Source of the DNA: an uncultured Bacteroidota bacterium
GTDB taxonomy: Bacteria > Bacteroidota > Bacteroidia > Chitinophagales > Chitinophagaceae
Assembly (NCBI GenBank): GCA_903824665.1
Contig: CAIJXT010000011.1
Location: 62,001 to 126,000, forward strand
Direction of reading: 5' to 3'
DNA: 64,000 nucleotides
Numbering within the stretch: position 1 is the first letter of the stretch; each line of letters opens with the position of its first letter. The translations under genes were made by a program, and so were the position numbers. The notes beneath the pieces are model-generated. The model made no database searches. It was not told where the DNA came from and worked only from the letters and a program-made list of their open reading frames with translations. This document shows positions 54,870 to 63,784 of this stretch, one piece after another.

Positions 54870-55873
54870 AGCTGTGTAGAAAAATCGCCAATGCTCAGTT
54901 CGGCTGGTTTTTCCATGTAAGTTACATTTTTCCCTAACATAGATGCGTCTATGCATGCATTTTTAACATTACTGTCTGCCTGTATGATGCTGTTGGTGAT
55001 ACGTGAGTTTTCTATCGTTACGCCCTTTTCCAGCGACACCAGCGGACCCACCACCGAATTGATCACAGTAACTCCCTCACCTATAAAACATGGCGGAATG
55101 ATCACCGAATCTCTGATAACGGCTGAGGAAGAAACAAGCTGTTCGGTATTTTTTTTGATCTCCAATATTCGTCCATTGGTATATATCGTTGCGTCTTTGT
55201 TGCCGCAATCCAGCCATTCTTCCACCTGGCCGGTATAGAACTTTACATTGTTCTGCAGCATATGCTCCATGGCGTCGGTCAGTTGATATTCGCCTTTAAG
55301 CATAATATTATTGTCTATCAGTCGCTGCAATTGCTGTTTCAGGCCTTTGCCATCCTTAAAATAGTATACGCCTATTATCGCCAGGTCAGAAACATATTCT
55401 TTGGGTTTTTCTACAAATGCTTCAATTTCTCCTGCAACATTCAGTTTCACTACACCAAATGCGCTGGGGTCGGCAACTTTTTGTGTCCATACAATAGCTT
55501 CTTTATTGGTGTCTATGCTAAACGTCGCCTTAAACAATGTATCGGCAAATGCGATGAATACATTGCCATCAAGTGTATCCCCGGCACATAGTATCGCATG
55601 TGCCGTCCCCAATGGCTGTTCCTGATAGCAGATTTTTCCTTTGGCGCCCAGCGTCGCGGCAACAGAACAAAGGTGCTCCTCCACTTCTTTGCCAAAGGCC
55701 GGACTGATAATAAAAGCAATCTCGTCTACTTTCTCATTACTGGTAGCCACTATGTCTTCTACCAGGCGTTGTACTATTGGCTTTCCGGCAACAGGCAGCA
55801 ATGGCTTTGCAGTAGTTAGTGTATGTGGCCGCATACGTTTGCCCATACCGGCCATAGGAATAATAATGTTCAT
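54866..55873 (-). CDS. Sugar-phosphate nucleotidyltransferase with left-handed beta-helix tail
   Basis: This 335-aa cytosolic enzyme makes an NDP-sugar from NTP and a sugar 1-phosphate. The N-terminal nucleotidyltransferase motif is MAGMGKRMRPHTLTTAKPLL, with VAGKPIVQ and FADTLF (metal-binding Asp). VEKPKEYVSDLAIIGVYYF and EYQLTDAME are also typical. A C-terminal region (~245-325) has hexapeptide-like repeats (VIRDSVIIPPCFIGEGVTV). It could act on glucose-, mannose- or GlcNAc-1-phosphate; specificity is not readable. It follows dut by 74 bases. Confidence 0.85.
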   Translation of the reverse strand: MNIIIPMAGMGKRMRPHTLTTAKPLLPVAGKPIVQRLVEDIVATSNEKVDEIAFIISPAFGKEVEEHLCSVAATLGAKGKICYQEQPLGTAHAILCAGDTLDGNVFIAFADTLFKATFSIDTNKEAIVWTQKVADPSAFGVVKLNVAGEIEAFVEKPKEYVSDLAIIGVYYFKDGKGLKQQLQRLIDNNIMLKGEYQLTDAMEHMLQNNVKFYTGQVEEWLDCGNKDATIYTNGRILEIKKNTEQLVSSSAVIRDSVIIPPCFIGEGVTVINSVVGPLVSLEKGVTIENSRITNSIIQADSNVKNACIDASMLGKNVTYMEKPAELSIGDFSTQL

Positions 55874-55947
55874 TGTAAATGCTTTTTAGCGTTGGTATAA
55901 ATGCTGTTTGTCAGTTTATGGTTGGCGTTGCGGTTTTTCGTTGGTAT

Positions 55948-56385
55948 CTATTTAATTCCCGAGTGCCCGAATCCACCGGCTCCGCGTAGTGTTTCGTCCA
56001 GATTTTCCGTCGGTTCCCATGCCACAGTTGCATAGGTGGCTACAATCATTTGTGCTATGCGTTCACCATCTTCTATTGTCTGTTCTTCTCCCGACAGGTT
56101 CACGATCCCAACCATGATCTCTCCACGGTAGTCACTGTCTATCGTTCCGGGTGAGTTGATGACTGTCAGACCTCGCTTTATTGCCAGCCCGCTTCGTGGA
56201 CGTATTTGTGCTTCATAGCCTGCTGGCAATGCTATGTATAGTCCTGTTGGAATTACTTTTCGCTCCAAAGGCTTCAACACCACGGGCTCGGGTAGCCATG
56301 CTCTCAAATCCATTCCGCTGCTACCTGTTGTTTGGTATGCCGGCAACGCATGTGGCGACTTGTTGATAATATTTATCTGTATCAT
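55948..56385 (-). CDS. dut: dUTP diphosphatase (dUTPase)
   Basis: The 145-aa trimeric dUTPase hydrolyses dUTP to dUMP. All five motifs are present: SSGMDLRAW (I), [11 protein letters not shown] (II), [14 protein letters not shown] (III), GERIAQMIV (IV) and [10 protein letters not shown] (V). The length is normal. It is the first gene of the dut-nucleotidyltransferase-TPR-DUF4292 operon, with a perfect -7 box 10 bases upstream of its ATG. Confidence 0.96.
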   Translation of the reverse strand: MIQINIINKSPHALPAYQTTGSSGMDLRAWLPEPVVLKPLERKVIPTGLYIALPAGYEAQIRPRSGLAIKRGLTVINSPGTIDSDYRGEIMVGIVNLSGEEQTIEDGERIAQMIVATYATVAWEPTENLDETLRGAGGFGHSGIK

Positions 56386-56395
56386 TTTGCGGCAG

Positions 56396-56403
56396 CAAAG
56401 GTA
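56396..56403 (-). promoter_or_regulatory. -7 box for the dut operon
   Basis: TACCTTTG on the minus strand is a perfect match, 10 bases before the dut ATG. The predicted leader is about six bases. Confidence 0.5.
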
Positions 56404-56583
56404 GTATCATTATCCTATAATCCGAACCCAAAGCAATACGCAATAGGCAACAATTTGTGATGGGCATAAAGTCAGAACAACAACCCTCAAAAGAAGACTG
56501 AACTGGTAACTAGATTAATACGTAAATTGGTAAACACATACATTTATCGCCGCATAGGATGCACACATGTGTCTGATACGAAA

Positions 56584-56742
56584 TTACCAGTCGCGGTTTC
56601 TGTGCTTGTGGTACGAGCGGTAGTGCTTTTTATGCACATAGTGGCTTCTGTGGTGAAACCGGGCCCAACGGCCCATGTAACAACTGGTAAGATTCGCTGT
56701 CAAAAAGAGTAAGATAAGTATCCTGAGTATTTTAACCTTCAT
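56584..56742 (-). CDS. Tiny His/Arg/Tyr-rich lipoprotein (52 aa)
   Basis: ATG 56740-56742 opens a frame ending TAA at 56584. The product has a basic start (MKVKILRIL), a hydrophobic segment and lipobox LTSC with Cys21. The mature 32 residues are extremely basic and aromatic: seven His (positions 30, 31, 34, 37, 40, 45 and 47), six Arg, four Lys and four Tyr. It would be a lipid-anchored cationic metal-binding or polyanion-binding peptide. The complete signal peptide makes chance unlikely, but no homologue is known to me. The rest of 56386-56902 holds only the dut promoter and an AT-rich repeat pair. Confidence 0.55.
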   Translation of the reverse strand: MKVKILRILILLFLTANLTSCYMGRWARFHHRSHYVHKKHYRSYHKHRNRDW

Positions 56743-56902
56743 AAATCGGCAGTCTTAACGGGTCAGTTGTTTTAAATCGCAGCTAATATCGGTAATTTTT
56801 TCGCATTTTCTAAACATAGTCGGTCATTTCCACTGTTTTTTTACTTTTTACAGCTTCGTTTTCACCAAATGAACAGGGTAAAACAGTGTTTTTTTCAGGC
56901 GG

Positions 56903-58672
56903 TCAAAAAAAGTATTGTTCTTTTTCGATCAGTTTTTTCGCTATTCGTCTCCTCGCATCTTTCGTGTTATAGCTTCCTGTCTTTGTAAATCGTTTTATCC
57001 CCAGTAGCATCATGCGCTGCGTATCGCCGTCAGCAAACGAATTGATCGCTGTTTTACCTGCATGGCTGATGCGGTCAGCAGCATCGTTGACGAATGTCCG
57101 GGCAATGTCAGCCGCAAGCGCGGCATCTTCATGGTTGCTGGCGGCCATCTTCATGGCACGCAGTACCACACTTTCAGCCTGAAAGGTGTCTATAGCCATG
57201 TCTGCAATATTCATCAATATTTCCTGTTCATATTCCAGTTGCATCATCAACTGCTGCGCAGCAGCCCCTGCACACATCAGTATTGCTTTCTTGAAGTTGG
57301 CAATCACCTTGAGCTCGGCCGAAAACGGTGTTTCATCATCACCAAAGTCCGGAATACTCATCAGCTCCTGCTGCACCGCCATAGCAGGTCCCATCAGGTT
57401 GATGCGGCCTTTCATTGCACGCTTCAGATACATATCCATGATCAGCAGGCGATTGATCTCATTTGTCCCTTCAAAAATCCGGTTGATCCTGCTGTCGCGG
57501 TAAGCACGCGATATGTTGTATTCGTCAGAGTAGCCATTGCCGCCATGTATTTGCACGCCCTCATCCACAACATAATCCAGCGCTTCCGATCCCAGTACCT
57601 TCAGCATCGCGCATTCTATCGCATATTCTTCTGCAGCACCTAGCAGTGCGTCGGTCTTTCCGGCATCCAGCAGGTTCTTTTCTTTCTCATCTATCCATGC
57701 CGCAGTTCGGTAGAGTACGGTATCAGCAGCAAATACCCTGATCACCATTTCCGCCAGTTTGTGTTGTATAGCACCAAAATTGGCTATTGGTGTTTTAAAC
57801 TGCTCCCTCGTTTTTGCATATAATACCGACGCTGTTATCGCTCTTTTTGCACCGCCGGTTGCCGCTGCGCACAGCTTTAGCCGGCCTATGTTCAATATAT
57901 TGAAGGCTATGATGTGTCCTTTACCCACTTCGCCCAGCAGGTTAGTCGCAGGTATGGTGCAGTTGTCAAAGAATACCTGCCGTGTGCTGCTGCCCTTGAT
58001 ACCCATTTTGTGTTCTTCTTCCCCAAACGACAGCCCTGGCGTGTTTCGCTCTACGATAAATGCACTGAATTTATCACCGTCAATTTTTGCAAATACTGTA
58101 AAAACATCCGCGAACCCACTGTTCGTGATCCATATCTTCTGTCCGGTTATAGAATATGTAGTACCATCAGTCGAAAGCGTAGCGGTCGTTTTTGCAGCCA
58201 GCGCGTCCGAACCCGAGTTCGGCTCAGTAAGGGCGTATGCGCCCTTCATCGCACCGGTTGCAAGCTGCGGTATATACTTCTCTTTCTGCTCTTCTGTACC
58301 AAAATAAAGTATCGGTAGAGAGCCAATACCGTTGTGTGCAGCCATGGCCACAGCAAACGAATGGCCTGCACCCAGGCACTCATTTACCAATGTTGCTGTT
58401 ACAAAATCCTTGCCCAAACCACCATATTGCTCCGGGAATGCTGCTCCCAGCAATCCCAGTTCGCCGGCCTTATCCAGCAGGGTTGGCATGATGTTGTCTT
58501 TCTGCAGGTCAATGTCTACCAGATGTGGAAAAACTTCTTTTTCAAGAAACTCACTGCACATCTGAGTGATCATTTTATGTTCCTCACTAAACTCCTCCGG
58601 GGTAAAAATAGCATCAGGCGTAGATGCCTGTACTAGAAAAGAACCGCCTGCAATAACAGTCTTGTTTTCCAT
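56903..58672 (-). CDS. Acyl-CoA dehydrogenase with extended C-terminal domain
   Basis: The 589-aa flavoenzyme oxidises acyl-CoA at C2-C3. It has the N-terminal helical domain, AYALTEPNSGSDALA and KIWITNSGFADVFTVF (FAD/substrate motifs), FDNCTIPATNLLG, and catalytic-type Glu in RINRIFEGTNEINRLL (~415). Beyond residue ~430 it carries ~160 extra residues, as in the ACAD9/VLCAD-like and bacterial two-domain dehydrogenases. No electron-transfer flavoprotein or other beta-oxidation gene is adjacent. The promoter was not resolved. Confidence 0.92.
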   Translation of the reverse strand: MENKTVIAGGSFLVQASTPDAIFTPEEFSEEHKMITQMCSEFLEKEVFPHLVDIDLQKDNIMPTLLDKAGELGLLGAAFPEQYGGLGKDFVTATLVNECLGAGHSFAVAMAAHNGIGSLPILYFGTEEQKEKYIPQLATGAMKGAYALTEPNSGSDALAAKTTATLSTDGTTYSITGQKIWITNSGFADVFTVFAKIDGDKFSAFIVERNTPGLSFGEEEHKMGIKGSSTRQVFFDNCTIPATNLLGEVGKGHIIAFNILNIGRLKLCAAATGGAKRAITASVLYAKTREQFKTPIANFGAIQHKLAEMVIRVFAADTVLYRTAAWIDEKEKNLLDAGKTDALLGAAEEYAIECAMLKVLGSEALDYVVDEGVQIHGGNGYSDEYNISRAYRDSRINRIFEGTNEINRLLIMDMYLKRAMKGRINLMGPAMAVQQELMSIPDFGDDETPFSAELKVIANFKKAILMCAGAAAQQLMMQLEYEQEILMNIADMAIDTFQAESVVLRAMKMAASNHEDAALAADIARTFVNDAADRISHAGKTAINSFADGDTQRMMLLGIKRFTKTGSYNTKDARRRIAKKLIEKEQYFF

Positions 58673-58891
58673 AGCAATGTTTTTATAAAGCTACTCAGTT
58701 TTATGGTAAAGGATGTTATTTTCTCTGCTGATTTTTTACTGTCGGGTACTATAATGTTTGATTTTGTTTTCGTGACTAATTATTATTTTTTGATGTTCCT
58801 AAAATGTTTGTGAGCGTTTCGTTAAATTTGGCATTATTATTGCATTAAAAGAAAAATGAGATGTTTAAATACTATAAGTGAATCAATTTCA

Positions 58892-58899
58892 TAGTTTTG
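58892..58899 (+). promoter_or_regulatory. -7 box for the T9SS metalloprotease gene
   Basis: TAGTTTTG, a perfect TAnnTTTG, lies 28 bases before the ATG at 58928. No -33 element is evident. Confidence 0.4.
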
Positions 58900-58927
58900 T
58901 TATACCACACACCTAACCTTAAAAAAT

Positions 58928-61900
58928 ATGCCCACCCAATCTGTTACCCACATCCGCGTGCACAGTTTGTTGTTCGCTGCTATTCTTTGTTTCATCAGTG
59001 TCGCTGCCTTAGCCCAAAAGGCAACTATTGACCCTCTTTCCATTTCTCCCGGTGGCCTGCTCGATAATGTCTTCGACCATTTAGGCAATCGGTACACGCT
59101 CGGGCAGATATCCATAGACGACAATGTGCGCAGAGCTGCACAGACCGCCACCGCCACAGGCAGTCGTCAAAGACCGGCCGGAGGCGATACACGTGCCTTC
59201 TCGGCTACCCACCTTGCAAGTTGTTCCCCCGGCTATTTTCGCCTCTATCTCGAAGATGGCTGCGGCATGGAGAACGCATCCGACCCTGCACACGCCGCAC
59301 GTCTTGCAGTAGTTTGTCAGGTGCTTACTGATATTTCTGCTTTTATTGAGTCCCCCTGCTCCGTCACCGGCCAGAAGGTAAATATTTGGGTACAGGCACC
59401 CGGCTCAGGCAGCGGATTTCTGGGCGTTGCGGCGCCGTTTTTCAGTATGCCATATGCGCCGTCTTTATCCGGCGTCACAGACAATATGATCTGGATCACG
59501 CTCAATTCCGGTGCCGACGCATGGACCAATGTCACGAGTCCTGTTTACTTGTCTACCACGGCGGGCTCATTTTATCATGGTTCTATGTCATTTCAGTTCA
59601 ATGGTAGTGTTGCCTGGCATACCGACCTCGCTACACCACCGCCCGCGGGCAAGTACGACCTGTACACCACGGTCCTTCACGAAATGATGCACGCGCTCGG
59701 TTTTCATACCCTCATCAATTATAATGGACTCTCGGTTTTCAATTCCGGATTTAACTATTTTTCTCGTTTTGATCGCTCTCTTCGCACTCCGGCTGGCTCT
59801 TTACTTATTACAAATACCGGTGCTTGTGCGCTGTATAATTATTCGTTCAACTCCAGTCTTTCCGCATCGGCTGTCTTGTCTCCCGGTTCTTCTGCAGCCA
59901 CCTGCCCCGCAGGTTACCAGACGGGTGCTTCTGCCGACCATACCACCTGTACATCAGCTGTTAGCTTCGTCTCTGGCGCTTCAACCATCCCTGTTTATAC
60001 ACCTTCTTGTTTCGAAAAAGGCAGCAGCCTCAGCCATTTCGAAGATGAGTGTACTGTGCCTGCTGGCTTTCCACTCACACCACCAGCCAGCAACAATCAC
60101 TACCACCTCATGAGCAATGCCGGAGCAATGGGCCCCTATAGCAGCACTGCAAACCCTGCAGCAATGAAGCGCTATCCTGTGTCCGAAGAGCGGATGGCTT
60201 TGTGTACCATCGGGTACAAGGTTGGCTCGTCGTTTGGCAGCACGGCAAACCTCAATCTCATTAATTACACTTCAGGCAGTTGCAGTGGGGTTGGTGTCGC
60301 TGGCATCAACGATGGCATCTCTGCGGGTGCCTACACCTATTTTTCTGCCGGTGGTGCGCCGGTTGCTATTACAGAGGCCAGCCTGTTGGCCAACGATTTT
60401 GGTGCTACCCAGGCTTCGTGCCTGCAGGTGGTCAATGGTACAGGTACAGTTTCCGGCAGTGGCACCTACATTTATACACCCGGTGTTGGTGAGTATGGTG
60501 TAGTACTGCTACGCTACCTGCCCACAAATGCTGCTGGCGCTGCGGGCAACATCACCTATGTATACCTCTATGTGGGTAGCGCCAGCTGCCCGGCCACACC
60601 TTGTAATATGGTGGTCAATGGCGATTTCGAGCAGGTCAGTACTGACTCGGCCAGTTGCGGAGACATTTTATCCGACCCCGGAAACTTATTTTGTTGGGAT
60701 GCGTATTGTGCATCTCCGGATCTTATTGCCCGTGGGTGTGGCAGTTTGTACGGTCAGCACGACATTCCTTCCCCGTATACCATTATCCCCACCGACATTC
60801 ATCCGCTCAGCGACACCAATAATAAGCATTTTGTATACGTGGCTGTTTCCAACCACAATGGCGGTCCTTTTTGGGGCGAGGGGCTCCAGTCAGCGCTTGC
60901 TTCAGAACTGGTCAACGGGCAGGAGTATATAATCAGCTGCTGGGCGAAAGCAGGGCACTCGTCTTCATCTTTTATACCGTATTTCAATCATCACATTGTT
61001 TTTGCTGTCAGCCCCCGCGTTTTGCCATTGGCACACATCGGGCATCAGGTGCCGGCACTTCCTGTAGGACTCAGCTTCTTGTGGGATCTTGAACTGCCAA
61101 CCACTTTTGGCGACGACTGGCATTATTTCGAAAAACACTTCGTTTATACTGGCGATACAGCAAAACGTATTGTGGCTTTTTGCGCGCCCTACCTCAATGT
61201 GTATGCCGGCGAATACAATGCTTTCGCGTTTATCGACGAGGTCAGCATTCGCCAGGCAAATACCGCTTGTTCTTTTGTTCCGCCTTCTATCTGTAATGGC
61301 GGTACGAGTACTATCGATCTCAGCACATTCGTCTCTGTGCCGGGCGGCACCTTTTCGTGGCCTACTATACCTGTTGCAGGTCTGGTTCCCACTATCGCAA
61401 CCAGCTCTTTGCTGAATGTGGCTGATGCAATTACTGCTAACACCGCAATGGGTGGCAATGGCATGATACCTGTAGCCTATACCTATACCAATACTGCCGG
61501 ATGCGTAGAAACGGTGTATGCTAATATCTTTAATCTCACATCATCTATACCCGCTATTATTGGCGATTCTGCAGTTGCTGTCGGGGCTATCACAATATTC
61601 GATAATGCTGCAAATGGTGGGGTTTGGAGCAGTGGTAATACAGCCGTAGCAACCGTCGATGCACTAACCGGCCGTGTAAAAGGTATTACCGCTGGTACAG
61701 CCATGATCACTTACAAGATCGGTACCGACTGTATCACATCTCGCAAGGTTACTGTTTACAATACAGGTACGGGTTTCGGTACTGTAAGCGCACCCGCGCC
61801 TTCTATGATTGTGATACCCAATCCATCTCAGGGAATATTTAAAGTGCAGGGCACCATTGGTGCCGCCAGTGGCAGTGCAACACTTACATTGATCGATATT

Positions 61901-62056
61901 ACCGGCAGGATTGTGGCGGCAAAACAAACAACAATCACGAATGGTTCGATAGATTACACTTTCCAGGCATCAACGCCTCTGCCCTGTGGTGTCTACTTGC
62001 TCAGGGTGCAGGCGCAGGATGTTAGTACCGCATTACGGGTGGTGGTACAACGGTAA
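58928..62056 (+). CDS. Secreted leishmanolysin-like (M8-type) metalloprotease with T9SS sorting domain
   Basis: This 1042-aa product has a signal peptide (residues ~1-32, ending AALA). A zinc-protease domain has HEMMHALGF (His251, Glu252, His255). A candidate third ligand is His370 in SLSHFEDE, and HYHLMS has Met395 as Met-turn; this spacing matches M8 peptidases. Cadherin/Ig-like segments follow, then a CBM-like region (~560-760; NMVVNGDFEQVS), a Big_2-like repeat (~880-940; VATVDALTGRVKGITAGTAM) and a C-terminal T9SS domain (VIPNPSQGIFKVQG to the end). It is probably a large surface or extracellular protease. The codon choice looks more GC-rich than its neighbours. Confidence 0.8.
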   Translation: MPTQSVTHIRVHSLLFAAILCFISVAALAQKATIDPLSISPGGLLDNVFDHLGNRYTLGQISIDDNVRRAAQTATATGSRQRPAGGDTRAFSATHLASCSPGYFRLYLEDGCGMENASDPAHAARLAVVCQVLTDISAFIESPCSVTGQKVNIWVQAPGSGSGFLGVAAPFFSMPYAPSLSGVTDNMIWITLNSGADAWTNVTSPVYLSTTAGSFYHGSMSFQFNGSVAWHTDLATPPPAGKYDLYTTVLHEMMHALGFHTLINYNGLSVFNSGFNYFSRFDRSLRTPAGSLLITNTGACALYNYSFNSSLSASAVLSPGSSAATCPAGYQTGASADHTTCTSAVSFVSGASTIPVYTPSCFEKGSSLSHFEDECTVPAGFPLTPPASNNHYHLMSNAGAMGPYSSTANPAAMKRYPVSEERMALCTIGYKVGSSFGSTANLNLINYTSGSCSGVGVAGINDGISAGAYTYFSAGGAPVAITEASLLANDFGATQASCLQVVNGTGTVSGSGTYIYTPGVGEYGVVLLRYLPTNAAGAAGNITYVYLYVGSASCPATPCNMVVNGDFEQVSTDSASCGDILSDPGNLFCWDAYCASPDLIARGCGSLYGQHDIPSPYTIIPTDIHPLSDTNNKHFVYVAVSNHNGGPFWGEGLQSALASELVNGQEYIISCWAKAGHSSSSFIPYFNHHIVFAVSPRVLPLAHIGHQVPALPVGLSFLWDLELPTTFGDDWHYFEKHFVYTGDTAKRIVAFCAPYLNVYAGEYNAFAFIDEVSIRQANTACSFVPPSICNGGTSTIDLSTFVSVPGGTFSWPTIPVAGLVPTIATSSLLNVADAITANTAMGGNGMIPVAYTYTNTAGCVETVYANIFNLTSSIPAIIGDSAVAVGAITIFDNAANGGVWSSGNTAVATVDALTGRVKGITAGTAMITYKIGTDCITSRKVTVYNTGTGFGTVSAPAPSMIVIPNPSQGIFKVQGTIGAASGSATLTLIDITGRIVAAKQTTITNGSIDYTFQASTPLPCGVYLLRVQAQDVSTALRVVVQR

Positions 62057-62057
62057 T

Positions 62058-62082
62058 GTACTTTGCCTTAAAGTCAAAGTAC
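62058..62082. terminator. Stem-loop between convergent genes
   Basis: GTACTTTG and CAAAGTAC form a perfect 8-bp stem with a 9-base loop, overlapping the end of the protease gene region. There is no T tract, so termination is uncertain. Confidence 0.4.
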
Positions 62083-62115
62083 TCAGCTTTGGCACAATGG
62101 TGTTGCGTGATTTGC

Positions 62116-63189
62116 TTAAAGTTTCTGCACTTTCAATACGCGTCCGGTATGGGTCGATCTGATGATGTACAGACCTGACGGGTAGTTGGATACATCAATA
62201 GATGTAGAACCATCTATCTGTATCTCCCTAACAAGTTTGCCCACAGCATCAAAAACACTAAACACATCTTTTCCGGCAGCGGTCACCACCAGGTGGTCTG
62301 TTGCCGGATTGGGAGATACGGTCATGAATTGGCCCACTGTTATTGGTGTTATATTAGTGGCCGGTGGCATGCAGTCAATGTTCAGTAGTGTGTCAAATGC
62401 CCCGATGTTCCAGATCAGCAGGTGGTCATATACCACCGCTTTTGCTGCCGCCCGGATGTTTGCCGCCTCAATGGCTGGTAAGCCCATATTGTTGGTTATC
62501 AGGGTCGGGTCCTTTCTGAAAATTGCGCTGTAAAAACTACATGCTGCCGCATAAGTACCGGCAACAGACGGGTGGCTATCATCTGCCTGATGCAGCTCTG
62601 TTGCAGGGTGGTTTCGCCTGATGTAACGCCAAACAGCACCCACTGGCGATACCCCCGCCTTTATCGAATCGGCAAATGTTTTGTAGTGCGTGCCTATCGC
62701 GCTGTCCATTTCATAATACGTTCGGCTCACCACGGTATAGGTGTCACATTCTGGTGGGTTACACACATACATGTCTCCGTTTTTTCTTCCCCATGTACTG
62801 TAGAAAATTACCTGAGCGCATTCATTTTCTGCTTTGATAATGCTGTCCAGTTTTTTGCTGTAGGGCAGGTGATTCATATAGGTACTCGGGTAGGCCAGTG
62901 CCATACTCTGGTCCTGCAAAACCACATAGTCCCGGTTGCCGGTTGCTATTTTGCTCAGCGATGTCGCATTGCTCACATGCTCGCCCAGATAGTATCCACC
63001 CGGCGCGTGGCTGTCATACGCCAGCGTATCTCCGGTCGATGCGGCAATGCTGGCAATCGTTTGTGGCAGATCATTTACATAGGTGTAGCTGTTGCCCAGA
63101 AATAGAACGTTTTTCTTGTGTTGGGCGTATGCGCTGGCACTGCTTAGCGCCAATGCCAAAAGAAGGTACGATGAGTACTTGGTCTGCAT
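62116..63189 (-). CDS. Secreted SGNH/GDSL-type hydrolase (DUF4886-like) with T9SS sorting domain
   Basis: The 357-aa product has a signal peptide (MQTKYSSYLLLALALSSASAYA, written as residues 1-22). An SGNH-fold domain has nucleophile-type GNSYTY near the N-terminus, VVLQDQSMA in the middle and the C-terminal Asp/His pair in DDSHPSVAGTYAAAC. A T9SS sorting domain begins TVSPNPATDHLVVT (~285) and ends VLKVQKL. SGNH enzymes deacetylate or de-esterify carbohydrates and lipids; the substrate is unknown. It converges on the T9SS metalloprotease gene. Upstream there is a short inverted repeat (GGTATA-N6-TATACC, 63209-63226). Confidence 0.8.
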   Translation of the reverse strand: MQTKYSSYLLLALALSSASAYAQHKKNVLFLGNSYTYVNDLPQTIASIAASTGDTLAYDSHAPGGYYLGEHVSNATSLSKIATGNRDYVVLQDQSMALAYPSTYMNHLPYSKKLDSIIKAENECAQVIFYSTWGRKNGDMYVCNPPECDTYTVVSRTYYEMDSAIGTHYKTFADSIKAGVSPVGAVWRYIRRNHPATELHQADDSHPSVAGTYAAACSFYSAIFRKDPTLITNNMGLPAIEAANIRAAAKAVVYDHLLIWNIGAFDTLLNIDCMPPATNITPITVGQFMTVSPNPATDHLVVTAAGKDVFSVFDAVGKLVREIQIDGSTSIDVSNYPSGLYIIRSTHTGRVLKVQKL

Positions 63190-63784
63190 TTTTTAGGGTT
63201 TAGGTTTCGGTATACTGAATTATACCAGGATAAGACCCGGTTTTTTTAGTTTTGGTTGGCTTTTATCCTGATATTAAAAGTGGTGGCTCGAGGTGATTTT
63301 TCACCGGTTATTCCCTTTTAAAGTCAATCGGGATATAATTGCACTTTAAGTGCATGCCTTGCAGGTGTTTTTTGCCCTAATCCTGGTGTCGCGGCAAAAC
63401 ACTACTTTTTCGACCAAACCCGCTACCACACTGCCTTTGGGTTTTTATCATATCCGTATAGCGGTATATCATGTACAGCTATTGCGTTGTCATATAGTCA
63501 CTGTTTGCCTGCCATTGCTCAATACCCGATCTTTAGGTATTGAAATACCGCACGGCTTTGCAAAGGTGTATCAATGTGAAAACCTATTTCGGGACGAGGC
63601 ATAATATATAATAATATTGAAATGGCAACAAGTGCGCAATTTTTGCGCAAAAATAAGTAAAGTTAAAAATTATAACTAGTTGAAAATCAATTAAATAGTT
63701 CAAAAATGCTCAAAACAAAAATGCACAGCAAAAGTGCGCAATTTCATCAATACACACGAAGTAATGATATTACTAGCTCTTTCA
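63190..63784. other. 595-bp intergenic region with palindromes
   Basis: No convincing gene is present. A perfect 15-bp palindrome TGCACTTTAAGTGCA lies at 63340-63354. A solo copy of the TGCGCAATTTTTGCGCA element (63633-63649) and a half-site at 63731-63744 are also present. An 84-codon GTG-started frame at 63350-63604 has no support. Confidence 0.5.
63629..63654. repeat. Solo copy of the TGCGCAATTTTTGCGCA palindrome
   Basis: Positions 63630-63654 repeat the 25-base palindrome-containing core of units 1 and 2 (AAGTGCGCAATTTTTGCGCA followed by AAAAT), but the flanks differ. A half-copy AAAGTGCGCAATTTC lies at 63731-63745. Confidence 0.8.

Noticed and set aside
56527-56712. A 61-codon plus-strand frame
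   Set aside because: It overlaps the minus-strand tiny lipoprotein, which has a full lipoprotein signal peptide; this frame has no such support.
58928-62056. Compact metzincin motif HExxHxxGxxH
   Set aside because: The third histidine after HEMMHALGF is one residue too early for that motif; the distant His370 with the LM turn fits the M8 plan better.
63350-63604. An 84-codon plus-strand frame with a GTG start
   Set aside because: No ribosome-binding site or family features, and the start lies in a palindrome.
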